The translations under genes and the position numbers were made by a program. The notes below the pieces were generated by a model, which saw nothing but the letters and a program-made list of their open reading frames with translations, was not told the DNA's origin and searched no databases. From Micromonospora sp. RP3T (lineage in GTDB: Bacteria; Actinomycetota; Actinomycetes; Mycobacteriales; Micromonosporaceae): DNA of 64,000 nucleotides. The stretch spans positions 30,824 through 94,823 of the forward strand of contig NZ_PYPS01000030.1 of the NCBI RefSeq assembly GCF_003027925.1, read 5' to 3'. Below are positions 17,901 to 24,390 of the stretch, piece after piece (the first letter of the stretch is position 1; the number at the start of each line of letters is the position of its first letter).

Positions 17901-18632
17901 ATCTGCCAGGACCTGGGCCGGCTGCACCGGGCGGTCGAGCTGTACGACGAGTCGCTCGCCCTGGAACGCCGGCTCGGCTCCCGCACCGGGGAGGCCATCT
18001 CGCTGCTCAACCTCGGCGACGTCCACCGGCTGCTCGGGCAGCTCGACACCGCGCTCAGCTGCCTGTCCAGGGCCGCACTGATCGCCCGGGAGACCGCCTT
18101 CCGGATGTGCGAGGCCGAGGCGTCGCGCACGCTGGCGCTGGTCTGGCGGGATCTCGGCGACGACGATCGGGCCCGCCGGCACGCGACTGAGGCGCTCGAC
18201 CGGGCCCGGGAGATCGGGTACGCGACGAGCGAGGTCGACGCGCTCAACGTCCTCGGTGATCTCGCCCGCGCGGCCGGGGACCCCCGGGGTGCCCGGGAGC
18301 GGCACCTGATGGCGCTGCGTACCGCCCGGGACGTCCGCCACCGCCCGGGTGAGGTGCGCGCCATGGTCGGTCTGGCTCTGCTCAACGCCGCCGACGGTGA
18401 GCCGGAGGCGGCGAGACGGCTCGCGGAGCGGGCCACCGCCAGCAGCGGCGCCCTGCGGTGGCGGCTGCTGCACGCCGACGCGCTCGCCGGGCGGGCACGG
18501 GTGGAACGGCTGACCGGGGCCGCCGGTCGCGGAGCCGGCCCGGCCCGCCAGGCGCTGGCCATCTACCGGGAGGTCGGGCATCCGCGGGGCGAGACCGGGA
18601 TGCGTCGGCTGCTCGCCGACGGGCCGACCTGA
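14964..18632 (+). CDS. AfsR/SARP-like regulator with additional N-terminal XRE helix-turn-helix
   Basis: A 1222-residue regulator. Domains in order: XRE-type helix-turn-helix (about 24-80), OmpR-like winged helix of the SARP type (about 98-170), bacterial transcriptional activation domain (about 200-350), NB-ARC/STAND ATPase with P-loop GMAGIGKT near residue 428, then TPR repeats from about 865 to the C-terminus. AfsR-like proteins integrate signals and activate secondary-metabolite genes. A Gly/Asp/Ala low-complexity linker (about residues 768-810) precedes the TPRs. The start is uncertain: GTG at 14964 is used, GTG at 14994 is equally possible, and neither has a good ribosome site. It follows the GGDEF-EAL gene by 25 bp and converges on two secreted-protein genes. 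Confidence 0.88.
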   Translation: MDRAWRTDHRVTAGTAAGASGVGALVRGYRLRAGLTQAELSTRAGVSVRTLRDLERGRTRRPHAPALDGLADALRLSPAERDELRAVVGRAAGAGTGALRVDVLGPLDVRRGDRPLRLGSANQRCLLALLALGAGRVVGQQEIVDVLWADDPPRTAVNLVHVYVSRLRRDLADAAPGRAGPHPGDQLLAHVNGGYRLDLSPGESDVAAFDAFLADADRLVSPDGSSDADPAAVAEAVGAALGCWRGPVLAGAEPRLTGHPWTVELGRRRVDAAARFADRAARVGRHREAVLALGRVVADEPLHEGLHARLMRALLAQGEPAAALDVFRVVRARLAEELGLDPGDALRSAYVAVLRRRPGIAGADDAVPAPPSGPTAAAGYDTGPLRPAQLPPDMVPFVGRADHLHRLDEPIRAERGDAAPGTTFVITGMAGIGKTALAVRWAQRVRERFPDGQLFVDLRGFSAETAARPIDVLARFLRALGVPGDRVPPEQDEATDMFRSLTAERALLVVLDNAADAAQVRPLLPGGPRCVTVVTSRGQLSGLVARQGAIRLGLEVLSPADAHALLARRLGNRRTDAEPEAVRNLVDACGALPLALQIAAANLLDRGDRPIAGYVAEIISANRLSALSLADETESALPAAFFLSYRRLPADARRLFRLLGVLPLHDVTPATAAALVARPEAETGRLLALLCRAHLLRWAPPDRYGCHDLLRLYARDRARREDTPAQRRAAVQRWCRHHLARVHEAADVLYPTMLRLPADAATDPDGGAADNGAGAAGTDGGAADDGGADDGGADDGGAADDGADARTAGDNTADVAFPDEASAAAWLDAERGNLIAVITRAARLGLRSVAWRLGDALRGHFTLGADDVGWLAVGNAALAAATADGDLRGQAAAHLNLAGCLIRRNLTSPARRHALRMLGLAEESGWLDAAAAALGTLGELDQMDGQPDDAVGHYERALDLNRRTGRLAGQAINLNNLGLICQDLGRLHRAVELYDESLALERRLGSRTGEAISLLNLGDVHRLLGQLDTALSCLSRAALIARETAFRMCEAEASRTLALVWRDLGDDDRARRHATEALDRAREIGYATSEVDALNVLGDLARAAGDPRGARERHLMALRTARDVRHRPGEVRAMVGLALLNAADGEPEAARRLAERATASSGALRWRLLHADALAGRARVERLTGAAGRGAGPARQALAIYREVGHPRGETGMRRLLADGPT
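17265..17380 (+). repeat. Gly/Asp/Ala-coding low-complexity repeat inside the AfsR-like gene
   Basis: Imperfect tandem units, the clearest a 15-bp unit (GGCGGCGCGGACGAC) repeated about three times around 17320-17365, encode a DDGGA-type linker between the STAND ATPase and the TPR region. All units are multiples of three, so changes in copy number would alter linker length without breaking the frame. Confidence 0.7.
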
Positions 18633-18647
18633 TCCGGGCCGGCCGTG

Positions 18648-18685
18648 GGCGCGGGACGGGCCGGCGTACCGACCCGCCCCGCGCC
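18648..18685. terminator. Hairpin between the AfsR-like and secreted-protein genes
   Basis: Positions 18648-18660 and 18673-18685 pair as a 13-bp stem with one mismatch and a 12-base loop. It sits in the 61-bp gap between two convergent genes, so it probably terminates transcription from both sides. No strong T-run is present. Confidence 0.5.
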
Positions 18686-18693
18686 TCGAGGAA

Positions 18694-19029
18694 CTAGAAG
18701 CTGCTGCCGCAGATGGTCTGCGTGTTCGCGCCCGCCGTGTAGTCGACCACCTGGACGGTGATCGTCGCGCGCGGGCTGGTGTAGATGCTCGTCGCGTACG
18801 GGTTGTCGAACGAGGTGCGGAACCCGTTGTAGGAGTAGATGCCGTTGAAGTACACCCGGTACATGGCGGTGCCGCCGGAGGCGACGGTGGTGTAGAAGTT
18901 CGCGCCGTTGACGTTGGACCAGGTGCACGAGCCGGCGGCGGCGCTGGCCGGGCCGGCCGGGCCGACGATCACGCCGGCCATCGCCACTCCGGCGACCGCC
19001 ACGGCGGCGGCCTTCTTCTTCACGCTCAT
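18694..19029 (-). CDS. Small secreted protein, second of a tandem pair, function unknown
   Basis: A 111-residue precursor with a clear Sec signal peptide: MSVKKK, a hydrophobic AVAVAGVAMAGVIV stretch, and a likely cut after ASA near residue 30. The ~80-residue mature part is rich in Ser, Thr, Tyr and Asn, looks all-beta, and has two cysteines, one at its start (GSCTWSN) and one at its end (TICGSSF), which could form a disulfide. The AGGAAGGAAAC ribosome site supports the ATG. It lies 44 bp downstream of another secreted-protein gene with the same general layout. I do not recognise the family; an antimicrobial, adhesin-like or inhibitor role is possible but unsupported. Confidence 0.8.
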   Translation of the reverse strand: MSVKKKAAAVAVAGVAMAGVIVGPAGPASAAAGSCTWSNVNGANFYTTVASGGTAMYRVYFNGIYSYNGFRTSFDNPYATSIYTSPRATITVQVVDYTAGANTQTICGSSF

Positions 19030-19073
19030 GTCGTTTCCTTCCTCGATGCGGTGGAGGTGCCGCACCCACGTGG

Positions 19074-19487
19074 TCAGGCCACGTAGGTGGAGTCCACCAG
19101 GTAACGGATGGTGCAGCTGTCGTAGCCGGAGCTGAGATAGACGTCGGTCCAGTTGGTGACCGCGCCCGGTCCGCTCTTCAGCCAGACCGTGGCGTCGCCC
19201 GGGAAGGCGGGGATGACCCCGTTCCCGCCACCGGTGCCGGCGCCGCCGGTGAACCGGTATCCGTAGGAGGTGTAGCTGGCTCCCGAGACGTGGATGGTGA
19301 GCATCGCCTGCCCCGTGCCGTTGATCGGCTGGAGCTGCGTGGTGACGCTCATCGATCCACAACTGCGGATGTCGGCGCTGGCCGGGGCCGCCAGGGTGAA
19401 CGGCACGGCCGCCGCTCCGAGCGCCACCGCGAGCAGCGGGGCGACCGCCCGCCGCCGTCCGGTCGGCGAACCACGGGTCTTGCGCAT
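19074..19487 (-). CDS. Small secreted protein, first of a tandem pair, function unknown
   Basis: A 137-residue precursor. An Arg-rich start (MRKTRGSPTGRRR) and a hydrophobic core (VAPLLAVALGAAAVPFTLA) end at an APASA cleavage site near residue 38. The mature part (~98 residues) is Gly/Ser/Thr/Tyr-rich with predicted strands and two cysteines, near the start (DIRSCGS) and near the end (YDSCTIRYL), echoing its neighbour. The GGAAGG ribosome site supports ATG at 19487. Upstream, 19513-19526 carries a TCGAT/ATCGA inverted repeat that may be a regulatory site. The gene is first of a two-gene unit facing the AfsR-like regulator. Family unknown. Confidence 0.8.
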   Translation of the reverse strand: MRKTRGSPTGRRRAVAPLLAVALGAAAVPFTLAAPASADIRSCGSMSVTTQLQPINGTGQAMLTIHVSGASYTSYGYRFTGGAGTGGGNGVIPAFPGDATVWLKSGPGAVTNWTDVYLSSGYDSCTIRYLVDSTYVA

Positions 19488-19693
19488 TCGGGCACCTTCC
19501 CTTCTTATCCATCGATGTAAATCGAGGTGCGGAGGGAACGTAACAACGGGCCGGACGCATCCCGCTGGCTCGACGCTGACCAGAAAACTGCCGGTCGCCA
19601 CGGCGCGACGGGGCAGCTCATCGGCATGACGGAACGCGGCGGACCGGCGCGGCGGCAGCCCGGTCGACCGAACGGCGGCAGCGACGCGCTGGG

Positions 19694-20818
19694 TCAGCCG
19701 GCGAGCAGCGTGGCCATCCGCTCGGCCTGGGTCTCCCAGCGCCACTCCCGCTCGACCCAGGCCCGGCCGGCCGCGCCGAGCTGGCGGGCGAGGTCACGGT
19801 CGGCGAGCAGGGTCGCCACCCGGTCGGCGAGCTGGGCGACGTCCCGGCCCCGGACCACGTACCCGGTCTCCCCCTCGCGGACCGCGTCCGGCGCGCCCCC
19901 GGAGTCGCCCGCCACCACCGGCAGCCCGGTCGCGCTCGCCTCCAGGTAGACGATGCCGAGGCCCTCCACGTCCAAGCCACGGTTGCGGGTGCGGCAGGGC
20001 ATCGCGTAGACGTCACCGGCGGCGTAGTGCGCGGGCAGGTCGGCGCTGGGCACCGAGCCGGTGAAGACCACGTCCCGCTCCACCCCGGCCTGCCGGGCCA
20101 GCTTCTCCAGGGCGGCCCGGTAGGGCCCGCCGCCGACCACCAGCAGCGCGGCGTCCGGCACCCGGCGGCGGATCTCCGGCAACGCCCGGATCAGCGCGTC
20201 CTGCCCCTTGCGCGGCACCAGTCGCGACACGCACACCACCACCGGCCGGTCGGCGAGGCCGAGCCGCGCCCGGACCGGCTCGCCGTCGACGCCGGGATGG
20301 TAGGTCTCCACGTCGACGCCGGGCGCGAGGCGGCGCAGCTCGGTCAGCCCGTCCAACGCCCGGGCCAGCCGCACCCTGGTGTACTCGCCGAGGTAGGTGG
20401 TCACGTCCACGCCCCGGCCGATGCGCCGCAGCGCCGACCGGGCGCCGGGCAACGCGGCCCACCCGACCTCGTGCCCGTGCGTCAGCGCCACCGCCCGGCG
20501 GATCCCGGCCCGGCGGCGCAGCCCCGACGCGAGCAACCCCAGCGGCGCCGCCGCGCCGAACCACACCGTGTCGCAGTCGTACGCCCGGGCCAGCCGGGCG
20601 GCCCGACGGGCGATCAGCGGCGTGGGCAGCAGCACCCGGGTGCGTTCCCGGACCACCTCGAACGGCTGGTCGGCGTCGAACTTCTCCGCGCCCCGCCAGC
20701 TCGACGCGTAGACCACCACCGAGCCGGGCGGCTGGCGCACCGCGAGGTTGTGCACGAAGGACTGGATGCCGCCGGGACGGGGCGGGAAGTCGTTGGTGAT
20801 CAGCAACGTGCGGCTCAT
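19694..20818 (-). CDS. pimB: GT4 mannosyltransferase, PimB-like
   Basis: A 374-residue GT-B glycosyltransferase. The N-terminus ITNDFPPRPGGIQSFV is typical of PimB', the GDP-mannose-dependent alpha-1,6-mannosyltransferase that adds the second mannose to phosphatidylinositol monomannoside on the inner face of the membrane. Further signatures are THGHEVGW, VSRLVPRKGQD at the start of the donor domain, and EGLGIVYLEASATGLPVV (the E-x7-E-type nucleotide-sugar site). Order relative to fadD15 and the exonuclease gene matches Rv2188c as I recall it, which supports the name. Its ATG overlaps the stop of the M48 protease gene (ATGA). Acceptor specificity is inferred from family and synteny. Confidence 0.82.
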   Translation of the reverse strand: MSRTLLITNDFPPRPGGIQSFVHNLAVRQPPGSVVVYASSWRGAEKFDADQPFEVVRERTRVLLPTPLIARRAARLARAYDCDTVWFGAAAPLGLLASGLRRRAGIRRAVALTHGHEVGWAALPGARSALRRIGRGVDVTTYLGEYTRVRLARALDGLTELRRLAPGVDVETYHPGVDGEPVRARLGLADRPVVVCVSRLVPRKGQDALIRALPEIRRRVPDAALLVVGGGPYRAALEKLARQAGVERDVVFTGSVPSADLPAHYAAGDVYAMPCRTRNRGLDVEGLGIVYLEASATGLPVVAGDSGGAPDAVREGETGYVVRGRDVAQLADRVATLLADRDLARQLGAAGRAWVEREWRWETQAERMATLLAG

Positions 20819-22074
20819 CGGCCGTGCTCCCTGGCGTAGGCGCGGGCAGCGGCCATCCGCTCCACGGTGGACGGGTGGGACGCCGACCACAGGTACTCCC
20901 AGCGCGGCGGGTCGGGGTCGGCCAGGTTCACCCCGGCCAGCCGGCGCTGCATCGCCTCGAACGTCGCCGGGTCGCCGGTGAGCGCCAGCGCGTGCGCGTC
21001 GGCCCGCGCCTCCACCCGTCGGGAGACCAGCGCCTGCACCGGGGTGGCCACCAGCCCGACCACCGTGACCAGCGCGACGAGCAGCGGGAACGCCCGCGGC
21101 TGGGCGATGGAGTCGACGCCGGCCAGCCGCAGCAGCGGGGTCCAGGAGCCGACCAGGTACAGCGCCACCACCGCGGCGGCGGCGCCGAGCGCGCCGATCA
21201 GCGTGCCGGTCCAGACGTCGCGGTCCTTGGCGTGCCCCAGCTCGTGGGCGACCACACTGGTCACCTCCGCCGGTTCCGCCTCGCGCAGCAGCGTGTCGTA
21301 GACCACCACCCGCCGGGTCGGCCCGAGCCCGGAGACGTAGGCGTTCACCGCCCGGGTTCGCCGGGACGCGTCGGCGACCAGCACGTCGCGGACCGGGACC
21401 CCGTCCCGGGCGGCCATGGTGGTCAGCTCGGTGCGCAGCGGGCCCGGTTCCATCGGGGTGAACCTGTTGAACACCGGTTCGACGAGCACCGGCAGCACGA
21501 ACGACAGGATCACCACCAGGGCGGCGGCGCCGGCCGCGCCGTACACCCACCACCACCGGGGGGCGAGCCGGACCACCGAGTAGAAGGCGAGCAGGACGAG
21601 CGCGCCGATGACCGCGCTGACCGCGTACGACTTGAGCAGGTCGACCGCCCAGCCGCCCCAGCCCTGGGTGCTCAGCCCGTAGCGGACCAGCACGGTGCGT
21701 CGCCAGGCCGCGAACGGCAGGGTGAGCAGGTCGGCGAGGAACATGACGCCCAACCCGCCGAGCACGGCCTGGGCCACCCAGTGCCCCCCGAGGGGCCGGC
21801 CGGCCAGCTCGACCAGACGCCCGCCCAGCGGGGTGAGCCCGAGCAGCAGCGCCACCACCAGACCGACCACGAGCGCCGACCAGCCGGCCGGGCGCAACGC
21901 GCCGCTGAACGCCCGACCTCGGGCCACCTGCTCGACCGGGAGCGCCCGCAACGCGGCGAGCTGGTCGGTGCGGGGCGCCGGCGGCCGGCTCCACGGCACC
22001 AGCAGCGCCACGGTGACGACGAGCGCCACCGCCAGCCCGGCCAGGGTCAGCAGCGCCCAGCCGCGCGGGCTCAC
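20815..22074 (-). CDS. M48-family (Ste24/CAAX-protease-like) membrane metallopeptidase
   Basis: About 419 residues with at least five hydrophobic segments, the zinc motif HELGH (VVAHELGHAKDRD) and a downstream Glu in RRVEARADAHAL as third ligand. The SFVLPVLVEPVFNRFTPM segment is typical of the Ste24 branch, which cleaves membrane-associated or prenylated substrates. The start is uncertain. GTG at 22074 is used because it overlaps the stop of a 12-codon frame (22071-22109) that has a strong GGAGGGGAG ribosome site, suggesting coupling; an in-frame ATG at 22137 would add 21 Gly/Arg-rich residues. It is coupled to pimB downstream. Confidence 0.85.
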   Translation of the reverse strand: MSPRGWALLTLAGLAVALVVTVALLVPWSRPPAPRTDQLAALRALPVEQVARGRAFSGALRPAGWSALVVGLVVALLLGLTPLGGRLVELAGRPLGGHWVAQAVLGGLGVMFLADLLTLPFAAWRRTVLVRYGLSTQGWGGWAVDLLKSYAVSAVIGALVLLAFYSVVRLAPRWWWVYGAAGAAALVVILSFVLPVLVEPVFNRFTPMEPGPLRTELTTMAARDGVPVRDVLVADASRRTRAVNAYVSGLGPTRRVVVYDTLLREAEPAEVTSVVAHELGHAKDRDVWTGTLIGALGAAAAVVALYLVGSWTPLLRLAGVDSIAQPRAFPLLVALVTVVGLVATPVQALVSRRVEARADAHALALTGDPATFEAMQRRLAGVNLADPDPPRWEYLWSASHPSTVERMAAARAYAREHGR

Positions 22075-22516
22075 CGCCCCACCCCGCCGTCGCCACCCGT
22101 CCGCGTCATGCCGCTCCCCTCCACCGTGACCGCCCATCCTATTGCCCGGCCCGAACGATTCCGCTCCGGTGCCCGACCGACGACGGCTGCCGCCCCACCC
22201 GCCCGGCCGCACCCTCCGCCGGGCGGTCGGGCCGGCGCGCACCTGGCGTCTCGCCTCGCGTCAGCCTCCCGCGGACGACAGGAACCGGGCGGCCGGCCGC
22301 GGGCGGCGAACGGCGGGCGGCAGGCCCGGCGGACAGCGGGCAGTATTGGCCCGCGAGCGATATACCTGTCGGTCATATTTATGACAGACGGGTATATCGC
22401 TCACGACGCATCTGTCTGGCTGCCGCGACACGCCCGGGACGCACCGGGGTCCGGGTCACGCCCCGGCGGCAGGAGCCCGCGACATGTCGGCGGCCGACCG
22501 GGGCAGGGCCAGCGGG
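22075..22516. other. Intergenic region upstream of the M48/pimB unit
   Basis: About 440 bp between the M48 protease start and the 3' end of the small Cys-rich gene. It contains a 12-codon leader frame at 22071-22109, an alternative protease start at 22137, and a 48-bp near-perfect AT-rich palindrome at 22355-22402. No convincing gene is seen. It should hold the promoter of the M48-pimB unit. Confidence 0.7.
22355..22402. promoter_or_regulatory. 48-bp near-perfect AT-rich palindrome (candidate operator)
   Basis: The element is centred between 22378 and 22379. Outer arms 22355-22366 and 22391-22402 are exact 12-bp reverse complements (GAGCGATATACC), the inner GTCATA/TATGAC arms are also exact, and 21 of 24 base pairs match overall. 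It is strikingly AT-rich compared with its surroundings. It has no G/C-rich base or T-tract, so it reads as a protein-binding site or cruciform-forming sequence rather than a terminator. It lies about 280 bp upstream of the M48 protease start. Confidence 0.7.
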
Positions 22517-22744
22517 TCACGCCACCCGGCGGCGGGTGGCGCGGCGGGGTGCGGGTGCGGAGGCGGGGGTGGCCGCCGGTGGCAGCACCTCCACGTCGAA
22601 GCCGGCCCGGGCGAACACCTCGATCGCCCGGTGCTCGGCCGGGCCCAGGTCGGCCGCCGGGGATTCGGAGTCGAGCAGCGCGGTCACCAGGCACCCGGCG
22701 CAGCCGGCGCCGCGGATGCCGCAGCCGTCGCAGTCGATGAGCAT
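22517..22744 (-). CDS. Small Cys-rich protein, function unknown
   Basis: A 75-residue protein beginning MLIDCDGCGIRGAGCAGCLV: four cysteines in two CxxC-type pairs followed by a helical segment and an Ala/Pro/Arg tail. The pattern suggests a small zinc- or metal-binding protein; similar short proteins are common in actinobacteria, but no function is known to me. AGGAGG lies seven bases before the ATG, so the start is firm. It follows the NYN-domain gene by 161 bp on the same strand. Confidence 0.75.
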   Translation of the reverse strand: MLIDCDGCGIRGAGCAGCLVTALLDSESPAADLGPAEHRAIEVFARAGFDVEVLPPAATPASAPAPRRATRRRVA

Positions 22745-22905
22745 GAACGCCTCCTGACGCGGTCGCCGGTGGCGGTCGGGGAAGGGATCACCACCGTCGG
22801 TCACCGCAAGGCTATGCGTCGGGTACGACAGAACCGGACAACGAGGCAGCACCCACCCCGAAAACGATCATCCAGTCACCACTCCGCCGAAGCGGCGCGA
22901 GCGGG

Positions 22906-24303
22906 TCAGGAGCGGGCGAGCCGGCGCAGCAACGAGTCGGCGCCCAGCGGGTACGCGCCGTGCCGGCGTACCCCGTCGGCGACCTCGCGGTCCGACGAGA
23001 CCACCACCACCGGCCGGCCGGCCGGCTCGGCGCGGACCAGCCGCCGGATCAGCTCGTCCGCGGTCTCGCCCTTGCGGGAGAAGAGCACCCGCACCCCGCG
23101 CGGGGCCGGCGGCAGCCCGTGGATCCGCTCCGCGCCGTCGAAGACCACGGTGACCTCGTCCCCGGTCTGCGCAGCGATCCCGCCCAACCCGGTGATCAGC
23201 CGCTTGCGCTGCTGCTCCAGCGACATCTCCCCGAAGCCGCGCTTGGTGACGTTGTAGCCGTCCACCACCAGGTGCGCCCGGGGCAGCGCGAGGAGCTGGT
23301 CGAGCCGGGCCGGGTCGTCGGTGTCGCGGGCCCGGGTCGCCGGCCCGGCCTGGGCGGCGCCGGGCTGGTCGGCGAACGCGTCGGCGACGAAGTCCGCCGG
23401 CAGCGTGTCCACCGGGTCGAGCGCCAGCTCCCGGCGTAACCCGACCGCGGCCTGGCCGATCGTCTCCAGCAGCAGCCACAGCCGGGCGTCGTCGACGGAG
23501 CGGGCCTCCTTGGCGCTGGCCCGGGCCACCCCGGCGGCGGCCTCCGCCTCGGCCAGTCGGGCCCGGGCGCGGCGCAGCTCGGCGTCCGCGTCGGCCGCCG
23601 CGCGGGCCGCCCGGCCCCGTTCGGTGGCCAGCAGCTCGGTGGCCCGGCGCTCCCGGGTCTGGGTCTCCCGCAGGGTACGGGCCAACTGCCGGGCCTCCTC
23701 GCGGAGCTGACCCAGCTCCTCGCGGACCCGGGCCAGCTCGTCGCGGAGCTTCTCGGCCTCGACCCGGGCCACCGCCCGGTCGTGCTCGGCGCGGGTGGCC
23801 CGCTGCTCGGCCTCCCGGACCAACTCGGCCACGACCGCGCTGTCCGCCTCGGCGCGCACCGCCTCGCCGCTGGCCTCGATCAGCTCCCGCCAGCCCCGGG
23901 GCCGGGCCAGGTAGGCCAGCGCGGCCACCTCGACCGGGTCGGCGGCGGCCGGCGCGGTGCCCTCGACCACCGCCGCGCCGAGGTCACCGGCGTCGGCCAG
24001 CACCCGCGCGGTGACCCGCTGCCGGAACAGCGGGTCGGCGGTGAGCTGGGCGGCGATCGCCGGAGCGCCGAGCCGGGCGCGGCGGTTGGGAGCGAACTTG
24101 GCGACTCGGCGCAGCGGCACCGGCACCTCGTCGGCGGGCAGGCCGGGCAGGACCGCGGCGGTCAGCGTGACGATCCGCTGGCGGACCGGCTCGGGGAGGG
24201 TGGGCTCGGGCTCGGGCGGCGACGGGTCCTCACCGGGCTCGGGCGCGCCGACCACCGGCTCCTCCGCGGAGGAGCGGTCGTCGTGCGGCTCGGTGAGGGG
24301 CAT
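22906..24303 (-). CDS. NYN-domain (YacP-like) RNA-binding protein with coiled coil
   Basis: A 465-residue protein. The N-terminus is acidic and Pro-rich, followed by a helical region, a long coiled coil (about 165-280, with repeated EE.RQLARTLRETQTRERR-type heptads) and a C-terminal NYN/PIN-like domain (about 335-460). That domain contains LVVDGYNVTKRGFG, VTVVFDGAE, RVLFSRKGETADELI and VVVSSDREVADGVR, which supply the acidic residues expected of a metal-dependent ribonuclease. YacP-type proteins act on RNA. The gene is divergent from the exonuclease/UvrC-like gene, with 87 bp between them. RNA cleavage is inferred from the family. Confidence 0.85.
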   Translation of the reverse strand: MPLTEPHDDRSSAEEPVVGAPEPGEDPSPPEPEPTLPEPVRQRIVTLTAAVLPGLPADEVPVPLRRVAKFAPNRRARLGAPAIAAQLTADPLFRQRVTARVLADAGDLGAAVVEGTAPAAADPVEVAALAYLARPRGWRELIEASGEAVRAEADSAVVAELVREAEQRATRAEHDRAVARVEAEKLRDELARVREELGQLREEARQLARTLRETQTRERRATELLATERGRAARAAADADAELRRARARLAEAEAAAGVARASAKEARSVDDARLWLLLETIGQAAVGLRRELALDPVDTLPADFVADAFADQPGAAQAGPATRARDTDDPARLDQLLALPRAHLVVDGYNVTKRGFGEMSLEQQRKRLITGLGGIAAQTGDEVTVVFDGAERIHGLPPAPRGVRVLFSRKGETADELIRRLVRAEPAGRPVVVVSSDREVADGVRRHGAYPLGADSLLRRLARS

Positions 24304-24390
24304 GTGGCAAGTCTCCCACCCCGAACGGGCCCACCGCCCGGTGAGTGAGCCGATCTCTCATCGTACCCCCGTGGTATCGGCGGGGCCGGA

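Noticed and set aside
15021..18581. Very long open frame opposite the AfsR-like gene
   Set aside because: High-GC codon bias opens the antisense frame; its translation is Arg/Gln/Val/Pro-rich low-complexity without motifs, while the plus strand has clear domains.
22355..22402. Rho-independent terminator
   Set aside because: The stem is AT-rich, has no T-run, and lies far from both neighbouring gene ends; an operator or cruciform reading fits better.
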